From assembly GCF_004135405.1 (NCBI RefSeq), contig NZ_CP035491.1:868001-932000 (forward strand): 64,000 nt of DNA, written 5' to 3'. Made by a program: the position numbers and the translations under genes. Position 1 is the first letter of the stretch. Each line of letters opens with the position of its first letter. Shown here piece after piece: positions 54,442 through 63,392 of this stretch. Under the pieces are notes generated by a model that did no database searches, had not been told where the DNA came from, and saw only the letters and a program-made list of their open reading frames with translations. Source of the stretch: Agromyces protaetiae (GTDB lineage Bacteria > Actinomycetota > Actinomycetes > Actinomycetales > Microbacteriaceae).

Positions 54442-56018
54442 GCGACGACCTGACGATCACGACCGGCGGCGGCACGCGTGTCGCCGACGAAGACCTGCTC
54501 GCCGAGGCGTTCCGTCTCGGCGCGATCCGCACGACGGTCGTCGACTGGTGCGATCGGGTCGCCCGCATCAGGCGAGGGCTCGAGCACGACGGATTCGGCG
54601 ATGTCGTGGCGGCGATGAGCGGCGGGTACGAGCCGACGTGGGCGCTACGAGACGCCGAGTCGAAACTCACCAAGGTCGCGGGGCATTGCGAGGACCTCTG
54701 CAGTGCGCTCGATCAGGCGGCGAAGAACTACGGCGCGACCGAACGGGCGATCAAGTCCATCTTCGATCTCGGGGTGCGCTGGGCGGCGGCGACAGCGGCG
54801 TACACCTTCCCGCTCTGGGCCGAACAGGCGGCAGTCGTCGGAGGCATCCTGTGGGGAGCTTCCGCGATCGGACTGTGGGACCCGAAGGCCACCCAGTCTC
54901 AGCTCATGAACCAGCCGTGGTTCGTCGAGTTCGTTCGATCGGCGAGCGGAGCCGTCGACGAGGTCGCGCTCGCTCGGGCCGGGGTCCCTCCGCTTCTCGC
55001 CGTGCTGCTCGGACAGCGCACCGAGACGCCGCAGAACGCCGCGATCCTCATGGGCCTCGCCGGTGCCGCGGCTCTCGTCGGGAGCAAGGCGTTCGTCGAG
55101 ACGCCGATCACGGTGCGCCGGGCCGATGGTGCGCCCGCGAACCGCTTGATGGGAGTGCGCTCGGCCGCAGCCCCGAAGCCGGCGACGGTTCCGCCGCCCG
55201 ATGGGTTCGAGGACCTTGCCGAGCGGGTGCCTGAGGCCGACGACGGCGACCCTCAGATCGTGGTCGAGGTGTACGGCGAAGGGGACGACAAGCGATTCGT
55301 CGTCTACGTCACCGGAACGATCGACTGGAGCATGGTGCCCGGCGGTCAGCCCCTCGACTTCACGAACGACGTCTCCGACGTCGCCGACGACAGCGGGTTC
55401 GACATGTCCGCGCTCGCCGGCTACGACTCGAGTGCGGCGTCCCGGGCGGTGCGAGCGGCGCTCGAGCAGTCCGGTTGGAGCCCCGAAGACCGGTTCATGG
55501 CCGTCGGCTTCTCAGGCGGCGGGGCGGCGGTCGCCGACCTCATCTCGGATCCGTCGCTCAACGCCGTCGCGGGTGTGACCTTCGGAGCGCCGACCGCCCA
55601 GACCGACACCGGGGAGGTGCCGCTCGTCAACTTCGCCCACGCCGAGGATCTCGTGCCGGCAACCGCGGGCCGGGGCGTCCATGCGCCCGGCGTGATCGAG
55701 TTGCATCGCAACGCGCTCGATCCCGATGGCGAGTACGACCCGGTGGCGGCGCACAGCATGCCGTTGTACTCCGACACCGCTGCGCTTGCCGACCGCAGCG
55801 AGAGTCCCGAGGTACAGGAGGCGAGGGCACTCGTCCAAGATTTCGTCGGCGACGAGCCCGGAACCCGGATCGAGTTCATCGCGGAGCGTAGGCACACGGT
55901 GGTTCCGGGGCCGGCGATCGATCCGCCGCCTTTCGACCCCGACTTCAGCAAGATGCCCGGGATCGCGCTCGGCTATGAAGAGGGGGCGGCCGTCAGCCCT
56001 TCGACGGCCGCACGATGA
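54438..56018 (+). CDS. Two-domain protein: helical N-terminus plus alpha/beta-hydrolase esterase domain
   Basis: The protein has 526 residues. Residues 1-110 are helical (AEAFRLGAIRTTVVDWCDRV, ESKLTKVAGHCEDLCSALDQ) and resemble ESX/LXG-type modules. About 115-215 is hydrophobic and may contact membrane. A linker (APKPATVPPPDGFED) leads to a lipase-like domain: IVVEVYGEGDDKRFVVYVTG, nucleophile elbow FMAVGFSGGGAAVADL, Asp in FAHAEDLVPA and His in DPVAAHSMPLYSD. It is cotranslated with the small helical protein. This could be a secreted or membrane-linked lipase/effector with its partner; no T7SS ATPase gene lies in the window. Confidence 0.68.
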   Translation: MSDDLTITTGGGTRVADEDLLAEAFRLGAIRTTVVDWCDRVARIRRGLEHDGFGDVVAAMSGGYEPTWALRDAESKLTKVAGHCEDLCSALDQAAKNYGATERAIKSIFDLGVRWAAATAAYTFPLWAEQAAVVGGILWGASAIGLWDPKATQSQLMNQPWFVEFVRSASGAVDEVALARAGVPPLLAVLLGQRTETPQNAAILMGLAGAAALVGSKAFVETPITVRRADGAPANRLMGVRSAAAPKPATVPPPDGFEDLAERVPEADDGDPQIVVEVYGEGDDKRFVVYVTGTIDWSMVPGGQPLDFTNDVSDVADDSGFDMSALAGYDSSAASRAVRAALEQSGWSPEDRFMAVGFSGGGAAVADLISDPSLNAVAGVTFGAPTAQTDTGEVPLVNFAHAEDLVPATAGRGVHAPGVIELHRNALDPDGEYDPVAAHSMPLYSDTAALADRSESPEVQEARALVQDFVGDEPGTRIEFIAERRHTVVPGPAIDPPPFDPDFSKMPGIALGYEEGAAVSPSTAAR

Positions 56019-56376
56019 GCCCGATGAGCCAGCTGATGAGGCCGAGCACGAGCGCGCCGAGTACGCCCCACCAGAAGCTCTCGACCTGCAGGCCGAAGCC
56101 GATCTGGGTGCTGATCCACGCGACGAGCAGGAGCAGGAGCCCGTTGACGATGAACGAGATGAGGCCGAGCGTGATGACGTAGACGGGGAACGCGACGATC
56201 CTGATGAACCCGCCGACGATCGCGTTGACGATGCCGAAGATGGCGGCGACGAGCAGGTAGGTGAGCACGGTCGCCACGGTCGTCTGCTCCCACGGCACGA
56301 CGCTCACGCCGGCGACGATGAAGGTCGTCAGCCAGAGGGCGAGGGCGACGACGATGACGCGCAGGATGAATCGCAT
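55993..56376 (-). CDS. PF04020-type (phage holin IV-like) membrane protein
   Basis: The protein has 127 residues and four membrane helices: FILRVIVVALALWLTTFIVA, VLTYLLVAAIFGIVNAIV, FPVYVITLGLISFIVNGLLL and GVLGALVLGLISWLIGLIV. The FGIVNAIV and ITLGLISFIVNGLLLLLVAW spacing is typical of this family, common on bacterial chromosomes and not evidence of a phage. Its 3' end overlaps the convergent hydrolase gene by 26 bases, so the two transcripts are partly antisense. Confidence 0.9.
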   Translation of the reverse strand: MRFILRVIVVALALWLTTFIVAGVSVVPWEQTTVATVLTYLLVAAIFGIVNAIVGGFIRIVAFPVYVITLGLISFIVNGLLLLLVAWISTQIGFGLQVESFWWGVLGALVLGLISWLIGLIVRPSKG

Positions 56377-56456
56377 GCAGCCATGCTCGCAGAGCGGCGG
56401 GCCGAGCGGCGGAGGCGCGCGGCAGGCGCGCGGTGAAGCGACGTCGAGTGCGGGGG

Positions 56457-56462
56457 TACGGT
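56457..56462 (+). promoter_or_regulatory. Leaderless-type -10 (TACGGT) fixing the pat start
   Basis: TACGGT ends seven bases before GTG 56470. An alternative in-frame GTG at 56461 overlaps the hexamer itself, which argues against it. Confidence 0.5.
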
Positions 56463-56469
56463 GGAGGGC

Positions 56470-57555
56470 GTGACTGCACCGGAGCCTTCGCGCAGCGCTG
56501 TGCGCCTGCGTCCCGAGATCGCCGCCCTACCCCCGTACCGCCAGGGGCGGCCGGCGCCTGCCGACGGCCACAAGCTGTCGAGCAACGAGAACCCCTTCGA
56601 GCCGCTGCCGTCGGTGGTCGACGCCGTGGCCGCGACCGCGGCGACGATCAACCGGTATCCCGACGCGACCGCCCTCTCGCTCCGCGAGAAGCTTGCCGAG
56701 CGGTTCGGCGCGAGCGCCGACGAGGTCATCGTCGGAGGCGGGTCGGTCGCGCTCCTCGCGGCGTTCATCCAGGCGGCGGCAGGCCCCGGCGACGAGGTCG
56801 TCTACTCATGGCGGTCGTTCGAGGCCTACCCGGGTCTCGTCACGGTCTCGGGTGCGACGAGCGTGCAGGTCCCGAACCGCGACGACCACGGGCACGACCT
56901 CGACGCGCTCGCCGATGCGATCACCGATCGCACGCGCGTCGTCATCGTGTGCTCGCCCAACAATCCGACGGGCACGATCGTCACGGCGGCCGAGTTCGAG
57001 GCGTTCATGGCGCGTGTGCCCGCCGATCTCCTCGTGCTGCTCGACGAGGCGTACGTCGAGTTCGTCTTCGACGAGACATCCGTCGACGGCCGCGGCCTCG
57101 TGGGCCGCTACCCGAATCTCGTCATCCTCCGCACCTTCTCGAAGGCCTACGGGCTCGCGGGCCTCCGCGTCGGCTACGCCGTCGGACCGGTGCCGATCCT
57201 CGACGCCGCTCGCGCGACGATCATCCCGCTGAGCGTGACGGCCGCCTCGACCGCGGCGGCGCTCGCGTCGCTCGAACCCGACGCCGAAGAAGAGCTGCTC
57301 GAACGCGTCTCGGCCATCGCCGACCGGCGCGACCGACTGCGCGCCGCCCTCGTCGAGGCGGGCTGGCCGGTGCCCGAGGCGCACGGCAACTTCGTCTGGT
57401 TGCCCGCGGGCGACCGCACCGACGCGGTCGCCGAGGCGCTCTGGAACGCGGGCGTCGTGGCGCGTCCCTTCGCGGGTGCGGGCATCCGCGTGAGCGTCGG
57501 TGACGAGGCCGCGAACGACGTGTTGATCGCAACGCTGGCACCGCTCGCACCCTGA
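56470..57555 (+). CDS. pat: Aromatic amino acid/histidinol-phosphate aminotransferase
   Basis: The protein has 361 residues of aminotransferase fold type I. Landmarks are [74 protein letters not shown] and the PLP lysine in [19 protein letters not shown]. The WRSFEAYP and FVWLP features match mycobacterial HisC2/Pat, which transaminates phenylalanine, tyrosine and tryptophan keto acids. It lies just upstream of the bkd-type operon. Substrate choice between histidinol phosphate and aromatic acids is inferred from this resemblance. Confidence 0.85.
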   Translation: MTAPEPSRSAVRLRPEIAALPPYRQGRPAPADGHKLSSNENPFEPLPSVVDAVAATAATINRYPDATALSLREKLAERFGASADEVIVGGGSVALLAAFIQAAAGPGDEVVYSWRSFEAYPGLVTVSGATSVQVPNRDDHGHDLDALADAITDRTRVVIVCSPNNPTGTIVTAAEFEAFMARVPADLLVLLDEAYVEFVFDETSVDGRGLVGRYPNLVILRTFSKAYGLAGLRVGYAVGPVPILDAARATIIPLSVTAASTAAALASLEPDAEEELLERVSAIADRRDRLRAALVEAGWPVPEAHGNFVWLPAGDRTDAVAEALWNAGVVARPFAGAGIRVSVGDEAANDVLIATLAPLAP

Positions 57556-57632
57556 GTTCGGCTGTAGGGTCCCTCTCGTCACCCCGGGCGAGGTTGTCGG
57601 AGACGCACAAGAATGCGGCATGGACCAGCGAG

Positions 57633-57638
57633 TACCGT
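57633..57638 (+). promoter_or_regulatory. Leaderless-type -10 (TACCGT) before the dehydrogenase operon
   Basis: TACCGT ends six bases before GTG 57645, the likely E1 alpha start. No Shine-Dalgarno sequence is present. Confidence 0.45.
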
Positions 57639-57644
57639 GGAACG

Positions 57645-58776
57645 GTGGCCGCCCTTGATCGTGATTTCTCCACGCCGACACTGCAGCTGCTGACCCCGAG
57701 GGTCGGCTGCAGGCGACGCCCGAGGCAGAGCAGTTCCTGCCGATCGTCGAGGCGCTCTCCGACGCCGAGCTCGAGCAGTTCTACCGCGACATGCTCACCT
57801 CCCGCCGCGTCGACATCGCGGGCGCCAACCTGCAGCGACAGGGCCAGCTCGCGCTCTGGGTACCGAGCCACGGGCAGGAGGCGGCGCAGGTCGGCTCGGC
57901 GCGTGCGGCCCGCCCGCAGGATCACATCTTCCCGTCGTACCGCGAGCACATCGTCGGCATGATCCGCGGCCTCGACCCCGTGAACATCCTGTCGCTCCTT
58001 CGCGGGGTGACGCTCGGCGGGTGGGATCCCGCCGAGAACGGCAACTTCCACCTGTACACGCTCGTCCTTGCATCGCAGACGTTGCACGCGACGGGCTACG
58101 CGATGGGCGTGAGCTTCGATCGAGCGGCGGCGACGGGCGACCCCGAGTCGGATGTCGCGGTGCTCGTCTACTTCGGCGACGGGTCGACCTCGCAGGGCGA
58201 CGCGAGCGAGGCGCTCGTGTTCGCGTCGAGCTACCAGACGCCGCAGGTGTTCTTCGTGCAGAACAACCAGTGGGCGATCTCGGTGCCGGTCTCGCGTCAG
58301 TCCCGCTCCCCATCTCGCTCCGCGGCGGCGGCTTCGGCATGCCGGGTCTCCGCATCGACGGCAACGACGTGCTCGTGAGCTACGCGGTGAGCCGCACGGC
58401 CCTCGAAGAGGCGCGCTCGGGACTCGGGCCGTCGTTCATCGAGGCCGTGACGTACCGCATGGGCGCGCACACGACGGCCGACGACCCGACGAAGTACCGC
58501 ACGCAGGACGAGGTCGACCTGTGGACCACGCGCGACCCCATCACGCGCTACCGCGCGTGGCTCGAGGGGCGCGGGGCATCCACCGCGTTCTTCGACGAGG
58601 TCGACGAAGAGGCGCAGGATGTCGCATCCGACGTCCGCCGTCGGGCGCTCGACCTCGCGGGGCCGACGCGCGAGAAGATCTTCGAGCACGTGTACAGCGA
58701 GGTGCACCCCTTGATGGAGGCCGAGTACGCGTGGCTCGACGCATTCGAGCGCAGCCTCGACGAGGAGCCGGCATGA
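57645..58776 (+). CDS. bkdA: 2-oxoacid (branched-chain type) dehydrogenase E1 alpha, two frameshifts here
   Basis: The restored protein is about 377 residues. N-terminal: VAALDRDFSTPTLQLLTPEG. Core: FYRDMLTSRRVDIAGANLQR, WVPSHGQEAAQVGSARAARP. The thiamine diphosphate motif runs from YFGDGSTSQGDASEALVFAS to FFVQNNQWAISVPVSRQS. The C-terminal half has GMPGLRIDGNDV and YRMGAHTTADDPTKYR. It decarboxylates branched-chain 2-oxoacids (or pyruvate) and resembles mycobacterial BkdA. Breaks at 57694-57697 and 58302-58304 each need one C. It overlaps the E1 beta start (ATGA). Confidence 0.87.
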
Positions 58777-59869
58777 CCGATCTCGACACGTACACCTTCG
58801 GCATCGACGAGGAGGCGCCCGTGACGGACGCGACGACGGCCCAGTCGCCCGAGGCGGCGGAGCCGGCAGGGGCGGTCGAGCCCGAGGTGCGCGGCGTGCA
58901 CACGCTGTCGATGGCGAAGGCCATCAACGCGGGCCTGCGCGATGCGCTCGCCGACGACGAGAAGGTCCTGCTCATGGGCGAGGACATCGGCAAGCTCGGC
59001 GGCGTCTTCCGTGTGACCGAGGGCCTTCAGGCGGAGTTCGGCGAGGGCCGCGTGCTCGACTCGCCGCTCGCCGAGTCGGGCATCGTGGGCACGGCGATCG
59101 GCCTCGCGATGCGCGGCTACCGCCCGGTGATCGAGATCCAGTTCGACGGGTTCATCTTCCCCGCGTTCGACCAGATCACCACCCAGCTCGCCCGCCAGAC
59201 GCTCCGCCACGAGGGCCGCATCTCGATGCCGATCGTCATCCGGGTGCCGTACGGGGGACACATCGGCTCGATCGAGCACCACCAGGAGAGCCCGAGGCGT
59301 ACTTCGCGCACACCCCGGGCCTTCGGGTCGTGAGCCCGTCGAACCCGCACGACGCGTACTGGATGATCCGCGAGGCGATCGAGTCGAACGACCCCGTGAT
59401 GTACTTCGAGCCCAAGAGCCGGTACTGGCCGAAGGGTCCGGTGAATCTCGACCACGCGGGGATGCCGCTCCACGCGAGCCGGGTCGTGCGCGAGGGAACG
59501 GATGTCACGGTCGTCGGCCACGGCGCCATGGTCGCGACGCTTTTGCAGGCGGCCGAGATCGCGGCCGAGGAGGGTCGCAGCCTCGAGGTCGTCGACCTCC
59601 GCAGCCTCTCCCCCATCGACTACGGCCCGCTGCTCGACTCGGTGCAGCGAACGGGACGGCTCGTCGTCGCGCAAGAGGCGTACGGCAACGTGTCGGTCGG
59701 GTCCGAGATCGCGGCGACGGTCGCCGAGCGGGCGTTCTACGCGCTCGAGGCGCCCGTGCTGCGGGTGTCGGGCTTCGACACGCCGTTCCCGCCGGCCTCG
59801 CTCGAGACCGAGTTCCTGCCGAGTCCCGACCGGGTGCTCGAAGCCGTCGACCGGGCGCTAGCGTACTGA
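58773..59869 (+). CDS. bkdB: 2-oxoacid (branched-chain type) dehydrogenase E1 beta, frameshifted here
   Basis: The restored protein is about 365 residues with an extra ~45-residue N-terminal segment before the core. Core motifs are LSMAKAINAGLRDALADDEK, LMGEDIGKLGGVFRVTEGL, ESGIVGTAIGLAMRGYRPVI, RVPYGGHIGSIEHHQESPEA and LEVVDLRSLSPIDYGPLLDS. The frame breaks at the CCC run 59291-59293; one extra C restores SPEAYFAHTPGLRVVSPSNP. With E1 alpha it forms the alpha2beta2 decarboxylase. The E2 gene follows after 70 bases. Confidence 0.88.
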
Positions 59870-59939
59870 TGACGCGCCCGCTCGGAGCGCTCCGGATCGT
59901 ATGCCGGAACGCGGATGCACCTGTTGAGAGGGTGAACGA

Positions 59940-61311
59940 ATGAGCGAGATCCGGTTCCCGCTGCCCGACGTCGGCGAAGGCCTCACCGAGGCCGAGATCG
60001 TCGAGTGGAAGGTCGCCCCGGCGACACGATCGTCCTCGACCAGGTGTTCGTCGAGATCGAGACGGCGAAGTCGCTCGTCGAGCTGCCGAGCGCGTTCGAG
60101 GGAGTCGTCTCCGAGCTGCTCGTCGAGGCGGGCACGACGGTCGACGTCGGCACGCCCATCCTCGTCATCCAGACGGATGTCTCGGCGGGTGCGCCTGCCG
60201 CCCCCGCACCGGCGGCCGCGACCGCAGTCGCCGAGCCCGAGGCATCCGGTGCCGTCCTCGTCGGACACGGCAGCTCGGGGCCCGTGCAGAGCCGCCGGAG
60301 GCGGCACCCCGCTCCGGGCGGCGCGCACGAGCACCTCGCGCCCCTGCCCGTGGCATCCGCCGCGCCCGTGCAGGCCGGTTCGACGGGCTCGGCGGGCGGC
60401 ACCGAGACATCCGCGCTCGCCGCACCTGCGTCGGCACCGCGCGACGTGCAGGTGCCCGTGATCGCGAAGCCGCCGATCCGCAAGCTCGCGAAAGACCTCG
60501 GCGTCGACCTCTCGAAGGTCACCGGAACCGGGCCGATCGGCGACATCACGCGCGACGACGTCATCCGCGAGGCGAGCCAGGCGAGCGTGTTCCGGAACAT
60601 CCAGACCCCCGAGGCGCCTGCCGGCCGCGAGACGCGGATCCCCGTCAAGGGCGTGCGAAAGGCCATCGCGAACGCCATGGTGCAGAGCGCATACTCCGCG
60701 CCGCATGTATCGGTCTTCGTCGACGTCGATGCGACGCGCACGATGGAGTACATCAAGCGGCTGAAGGCCTCTCCCGACTACGCGGGCGTCAAGGTGTCGC
60801 CCTCCTCATGATGGCGAAGGCCGTCATCTGGGCGGCTCGCCGCAACCCGACCGTCAACGCGCAGTGGACCGACGAAGAGATCATCGTCAAGCACTTCGTG
60901 AACCTCGGCATCGCCGCGGCGACGCCGCGCGGGCTCATCGTGCCGAACGTGAAAGAGGCGCAGGCGATGTCGCTCGTCGAGCTCGCGACGGCGCTCGAGC
61001 AGCTCACGCTCGTCGCGCGCGAGGGCAAGACGCAGCCCGCCGAGATGCAGGGCGGCACGATCACGATCACGAACATCGGCGTGTTCGGCATGGACACGGG
61101 CACTCCGATTCTGAACCCGGGCGAGGTCGGCATCGTCGCACTGGGCACGATCAAGCAGAAGCCGTGGGTCGTGGAAGGCGAGGTCAGGCCGCGTTTCGTG
61201 ACGACGATCGGCGGCTCGTTCGACCACCGTGTGGTCGACGGTGACGTCGCGAGTCGGTTCTTGGCCGATGTTGCTGCGATCATCGAGGAACCCGCCCTGC
61301 TGCTCGAATAG
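59940..61311 (+). CDS. bkdC: Dihydrolipoamide acyltransferase (E2), two frameshifts here
   Basis: The restored protein is about 457 residues. Lipoyl domain: [20 protein letters not shown] with the lipoyl Lys in [16 protein letters not shown] long Ala/Pro linker follows, then the subunit-binding domain [20 protein letters not shown]. The catalytic domain has [20 protein letters not shown] and the active-site DHRVVDGD near the end. It transfers acyl groups to CoA. Breaks lie at 60016-60021 and 60800-60802. GAGAGGG precedes the ATG. The E3 (lipoamide dehydrogenase) gene is not in the window. Confidence 0.88.
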
Positions 61312-61366
61312 CATCGGTGCGGTCCCCGGCGCGCCCGCGCACCCCGCACCACCAGGAGAGCCCCGC

Positions 61367-62755
61367 ATGTCCCTCGAATCCGACGCGCTCATCGACGCGC
61401 CCGCCCACGAGTTCGGCTTCGACACCGAACAGCTCCACGCGGGCTACCAGGGCGAGGCGGCGCACGGCGCGCGCATCACGCCGATCTACCTCACGGCGGG
61501 GTTCATCTTCGACGACTTCGACCAGGCGGCGGCCCGGTTCGGCGGCAGCGATGCGGGATACGTCTACTCGCGCACGAACAACCCGACGCTCGCGGCGCTC
61601 GAGCAGTCGATCGCGCGTCTCGAGCGCGGCGCGGGGGCGACGCTCGCGGGGAGCGGCCAGGCGGCGATCGCGGTGGGCCTGCTCGGCGTGCTCGCCGCGG
61701 GCGACCACTTCCTGTCGACGCCGAGCATCTACGAGGGCACGCGGGCGCTCTTCCGCGGCAACCTCAGCCGGTTCGGCATCGAGGTCGAGTTCGTCGACGA
61801 CCCCAACGACCCCGACGACTGGGCTCGCCGCGTGCGGCCGAACACGAAGCTCTTCTACGGCGAGGCGATCCCGAACCCGAAGAACGACCTCATCGACATC
61901 GAGCTCATCGCGAATGCGGCGCACGCGCACGGGCTGCCGTTCGCGATCGACTCGACCGTGCCGACGCCCTACCTGCTGCGACCGATCGAGTACGGCGCCG
62001 ACATCGTGCTGCACTCGACGAGCAAGTTCCTCGCCGGGCACGGCTCGACGATCGGCGGCGTCACGGTCGACGCGGGCAACTTCGACTGGTCGAAGCATCC
62101 CGAGAGGTTCCCGCACCTCTTCAAGCCGATGGTCGCGGGCGACCCGACGACCTGGATCGAGAAGTTCGGCCCGCTCGCGAACTTCGCCTTCACGCGCTCG
62201 GTCGTCGCGGGCCGCCTCGGCACGAGCTTTTCGCCGTTCAACGCCTACCAGGTGCAGCAGGGCATCGAGACGCTCTCGCTCCGCATGGAACGGCACGTCG
62301 CGAACGCGCAGGTCGTCGCCGAGTGGCTCGACCGCCAGCCCGAGGTGTCGAGCGTCGACTACCCCGGCCTGCCGTCGAACCCGTACCACGCGCTCGCGCA
62401 GCGCTATTACCCGAAGGGGCCGGGCTCGGTCTTCGCGTTCACGCTCACGGGCGGTCAGGAGGCGGCGAAGGTCGTCTACAACGCGGTCGAGGTCTTCACG
62501 CGGATGACCCACATCGGCGATGTCCGGTCGCTCATCCTGCACCCGCCGACGACGACCCACTCGAAGCTCTCCCAGGCCGAGCGCGACGCCGGCGGCATCT
62601 GGCCGGGGCTGCTTCGCCTGTCGGTGGGCATCGAGGATGTCTCCGACCTGATCGCCGACCTTGACCGCGCATTCAAGGTGCTGCGGGGCGAGAATCCGCC
62701 GTCGCTTCATGCCGGTGCAGGCGCCGGCGAGCGGGTGCAGGCCGACGGGCTGTAG
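61367..62755 (+). CDS. O-acetylhomoserine sulfhydrylase/cystathionine-synthase-family PLP enzyme
   Basis: The protein has 462 residues of the Cys/Met-metabolism PLP family. Landmarks are FDTEQLHAGYQGEAAHGARI, TPIYLTAGFIFDDFDQAAAR, YVYSRTNNPTLAALEQSIAR, LAGSGQAAIAVGLL, DSTVPTPYLLRPIEYGADIV and the PLP Lys in LHSTSKFLAGHGSTIGGVTV. The length and the FxFDDFDQAAARF opening fit MetY-type enzymes that incorporate sulfide into O-acetylhomoserine. AGGAG precedes ATG 61367. It could serve methionine synthesis, but no other met gene is adjacent. Confidence 0.92.
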   Translation: MSLESDALIDAPAHEFGFDTEQLHAGYQGEAAHGARITPIYLTAGFIFDDFDQAAARFGGSDAGYVYSRTNNPTLAALEQSIARLERGAGATLAGSGQAAIAVGLLGVLAAGDHFLSTPSIYEGTRALFRGNLSRFGIEVEFVDDPNDPDDWARRVRPNTKLFYGEAIPNPKNDLIDIELIANAAHAHGLPFAIDSTVPTPYLLRPIEYGADIVLHSTSKFLAGHGSTIGGVTVDAGNFDWSKHPERFPHLFKPMVAGDPTTWIEKFGPLANFAFTRSVVAGRLGTSFSPFNAYQVQQGIETLSLRMERHVANAQVVAEWLDRQPEVSSVDYPGLPSNPYHALAQRYYPKGPGSVFAFTLTGGQEAAKVVYNAVEVFTRMTHIGDVRSLILHPPTTTHSKLSQAERDAGGIWPGLLRLSVGIEDVSDLIADLDRAFKVLRGENPPSLHAGAGAGERVQADGL

Positions 62756-62778
62756 GGGCTGCAGCCTCGGCTACAGCC
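62748..62778. terminator. Hairpin spanning both stop codons of convergent genes
   Basis: GGCTGTAG (62748-62755) pairs with CTACAGCC (62771-62778). The left arm contains the sulfhydrylase TAG and the right arm the acetyltransferase TAG. The loop holds a smaller GGCTGCAGCC palindrome. Confidence 0.5.
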
Positions 62779-63267
62779 GCGTCTCGTACACGACCGATTC
62801 GGGCGCGCGCGAGACCTCGATGAGCCCGGCGTGCTCGAGTGCACGGCGGGCGGGGACGTTCGCGATCTCGGCTTCGGCGCGCGCGACGGTCGCGCCGGCC
62901 GCACGCAGCACCTCGAGCGCGCCGAGGACGGTGTGCACGGCGAGGCCCTGTCCGCGGACGGCGGGCACGAGGGCGAAGGCGAACTCGACGGCGCCGTCGT
63001 CGTCGACGGGGCCGAAGACGTTCACTCCCCGATCGTCGCTTCGTCGGCGGAGCGGCGCACGAGGTACGGGCCGAACGGCGCGGGGTCTCCCCCGTCGCGC
63101 ACGGCCTGCACGTACTCGGCGAGCATCTCGGGCTCGTCGGTGAAGGCGTAGCCGCCCTCCCAGCCGTCGCGCGGGTCGACCGCTCCGGCGAGGATGCGCT
63201 CGGCATCGGCAAGGGTGAACGGCACCAACGTGATAGGGGACGTCGTCGTTTCCACGTGCTTCACCAT
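62771..63267 (-). CDS. GNAT family N-acetyltransferase (frameshifted here)
   Basis: The restored protein is about 166 residues. The first part reads ITLVPFTLADAERILAG, DGWEGGYAFTDEPEMLAEYV, FGPYLVRRSADEATIGG. One extra base at the run 63027-63030 joins VNVFGPVDDDGAVEFAFALV to the acetyl-CoA motif VPAVRGQGLAVHTVLGALEV and RRALEHAGLIEV. The R-x-x-G-x-G/A loop (RGQGLA) and the C-terminal ARRALEHAGL mark the GNAT fold. The acetyl acceptor is unknown. It is convergent with the sulfhydrylase gene. Confidence 0.85.
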
Positions 63268-63357
63268 CTCATCGAACGCTGCGACACGCCAGGGAGCATC
63301 CGATGAGTGGTCGATGAACGGTGCGGATGCGTCGTCGAGTGACGCTTGTTCGTGGTT

Positions 63358-63386
63358 TTGACAATCATTATCAATAAACCTAGGCT
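63358..63386 (+). promoter_or_regulatory. Zur-like box over a leaderless promoter
   Basis: TTGACA (63358-63363) and TAGGCT (63381-63386) are 17 bases apart. The 15-mer TGACAAT-C-ATTATCA (63359-63373) is a near-perfect 7-1-7 palindrome like Zur/Fur-family boxes and overlaps the -35. The -10 ends six bases before GTG 63393, so the transcript should be leaderless and repressed when metal is plentiful. Confidence 0.82.
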
Positions 63387-63392
63387 GACCAT

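Noticed and set aside
55993..56376. Prophage remnant suggested by the holin-like protein
   Set aside because: PF04020 proteins are common chromosomal membrane proteins, and no other phage gene is near.
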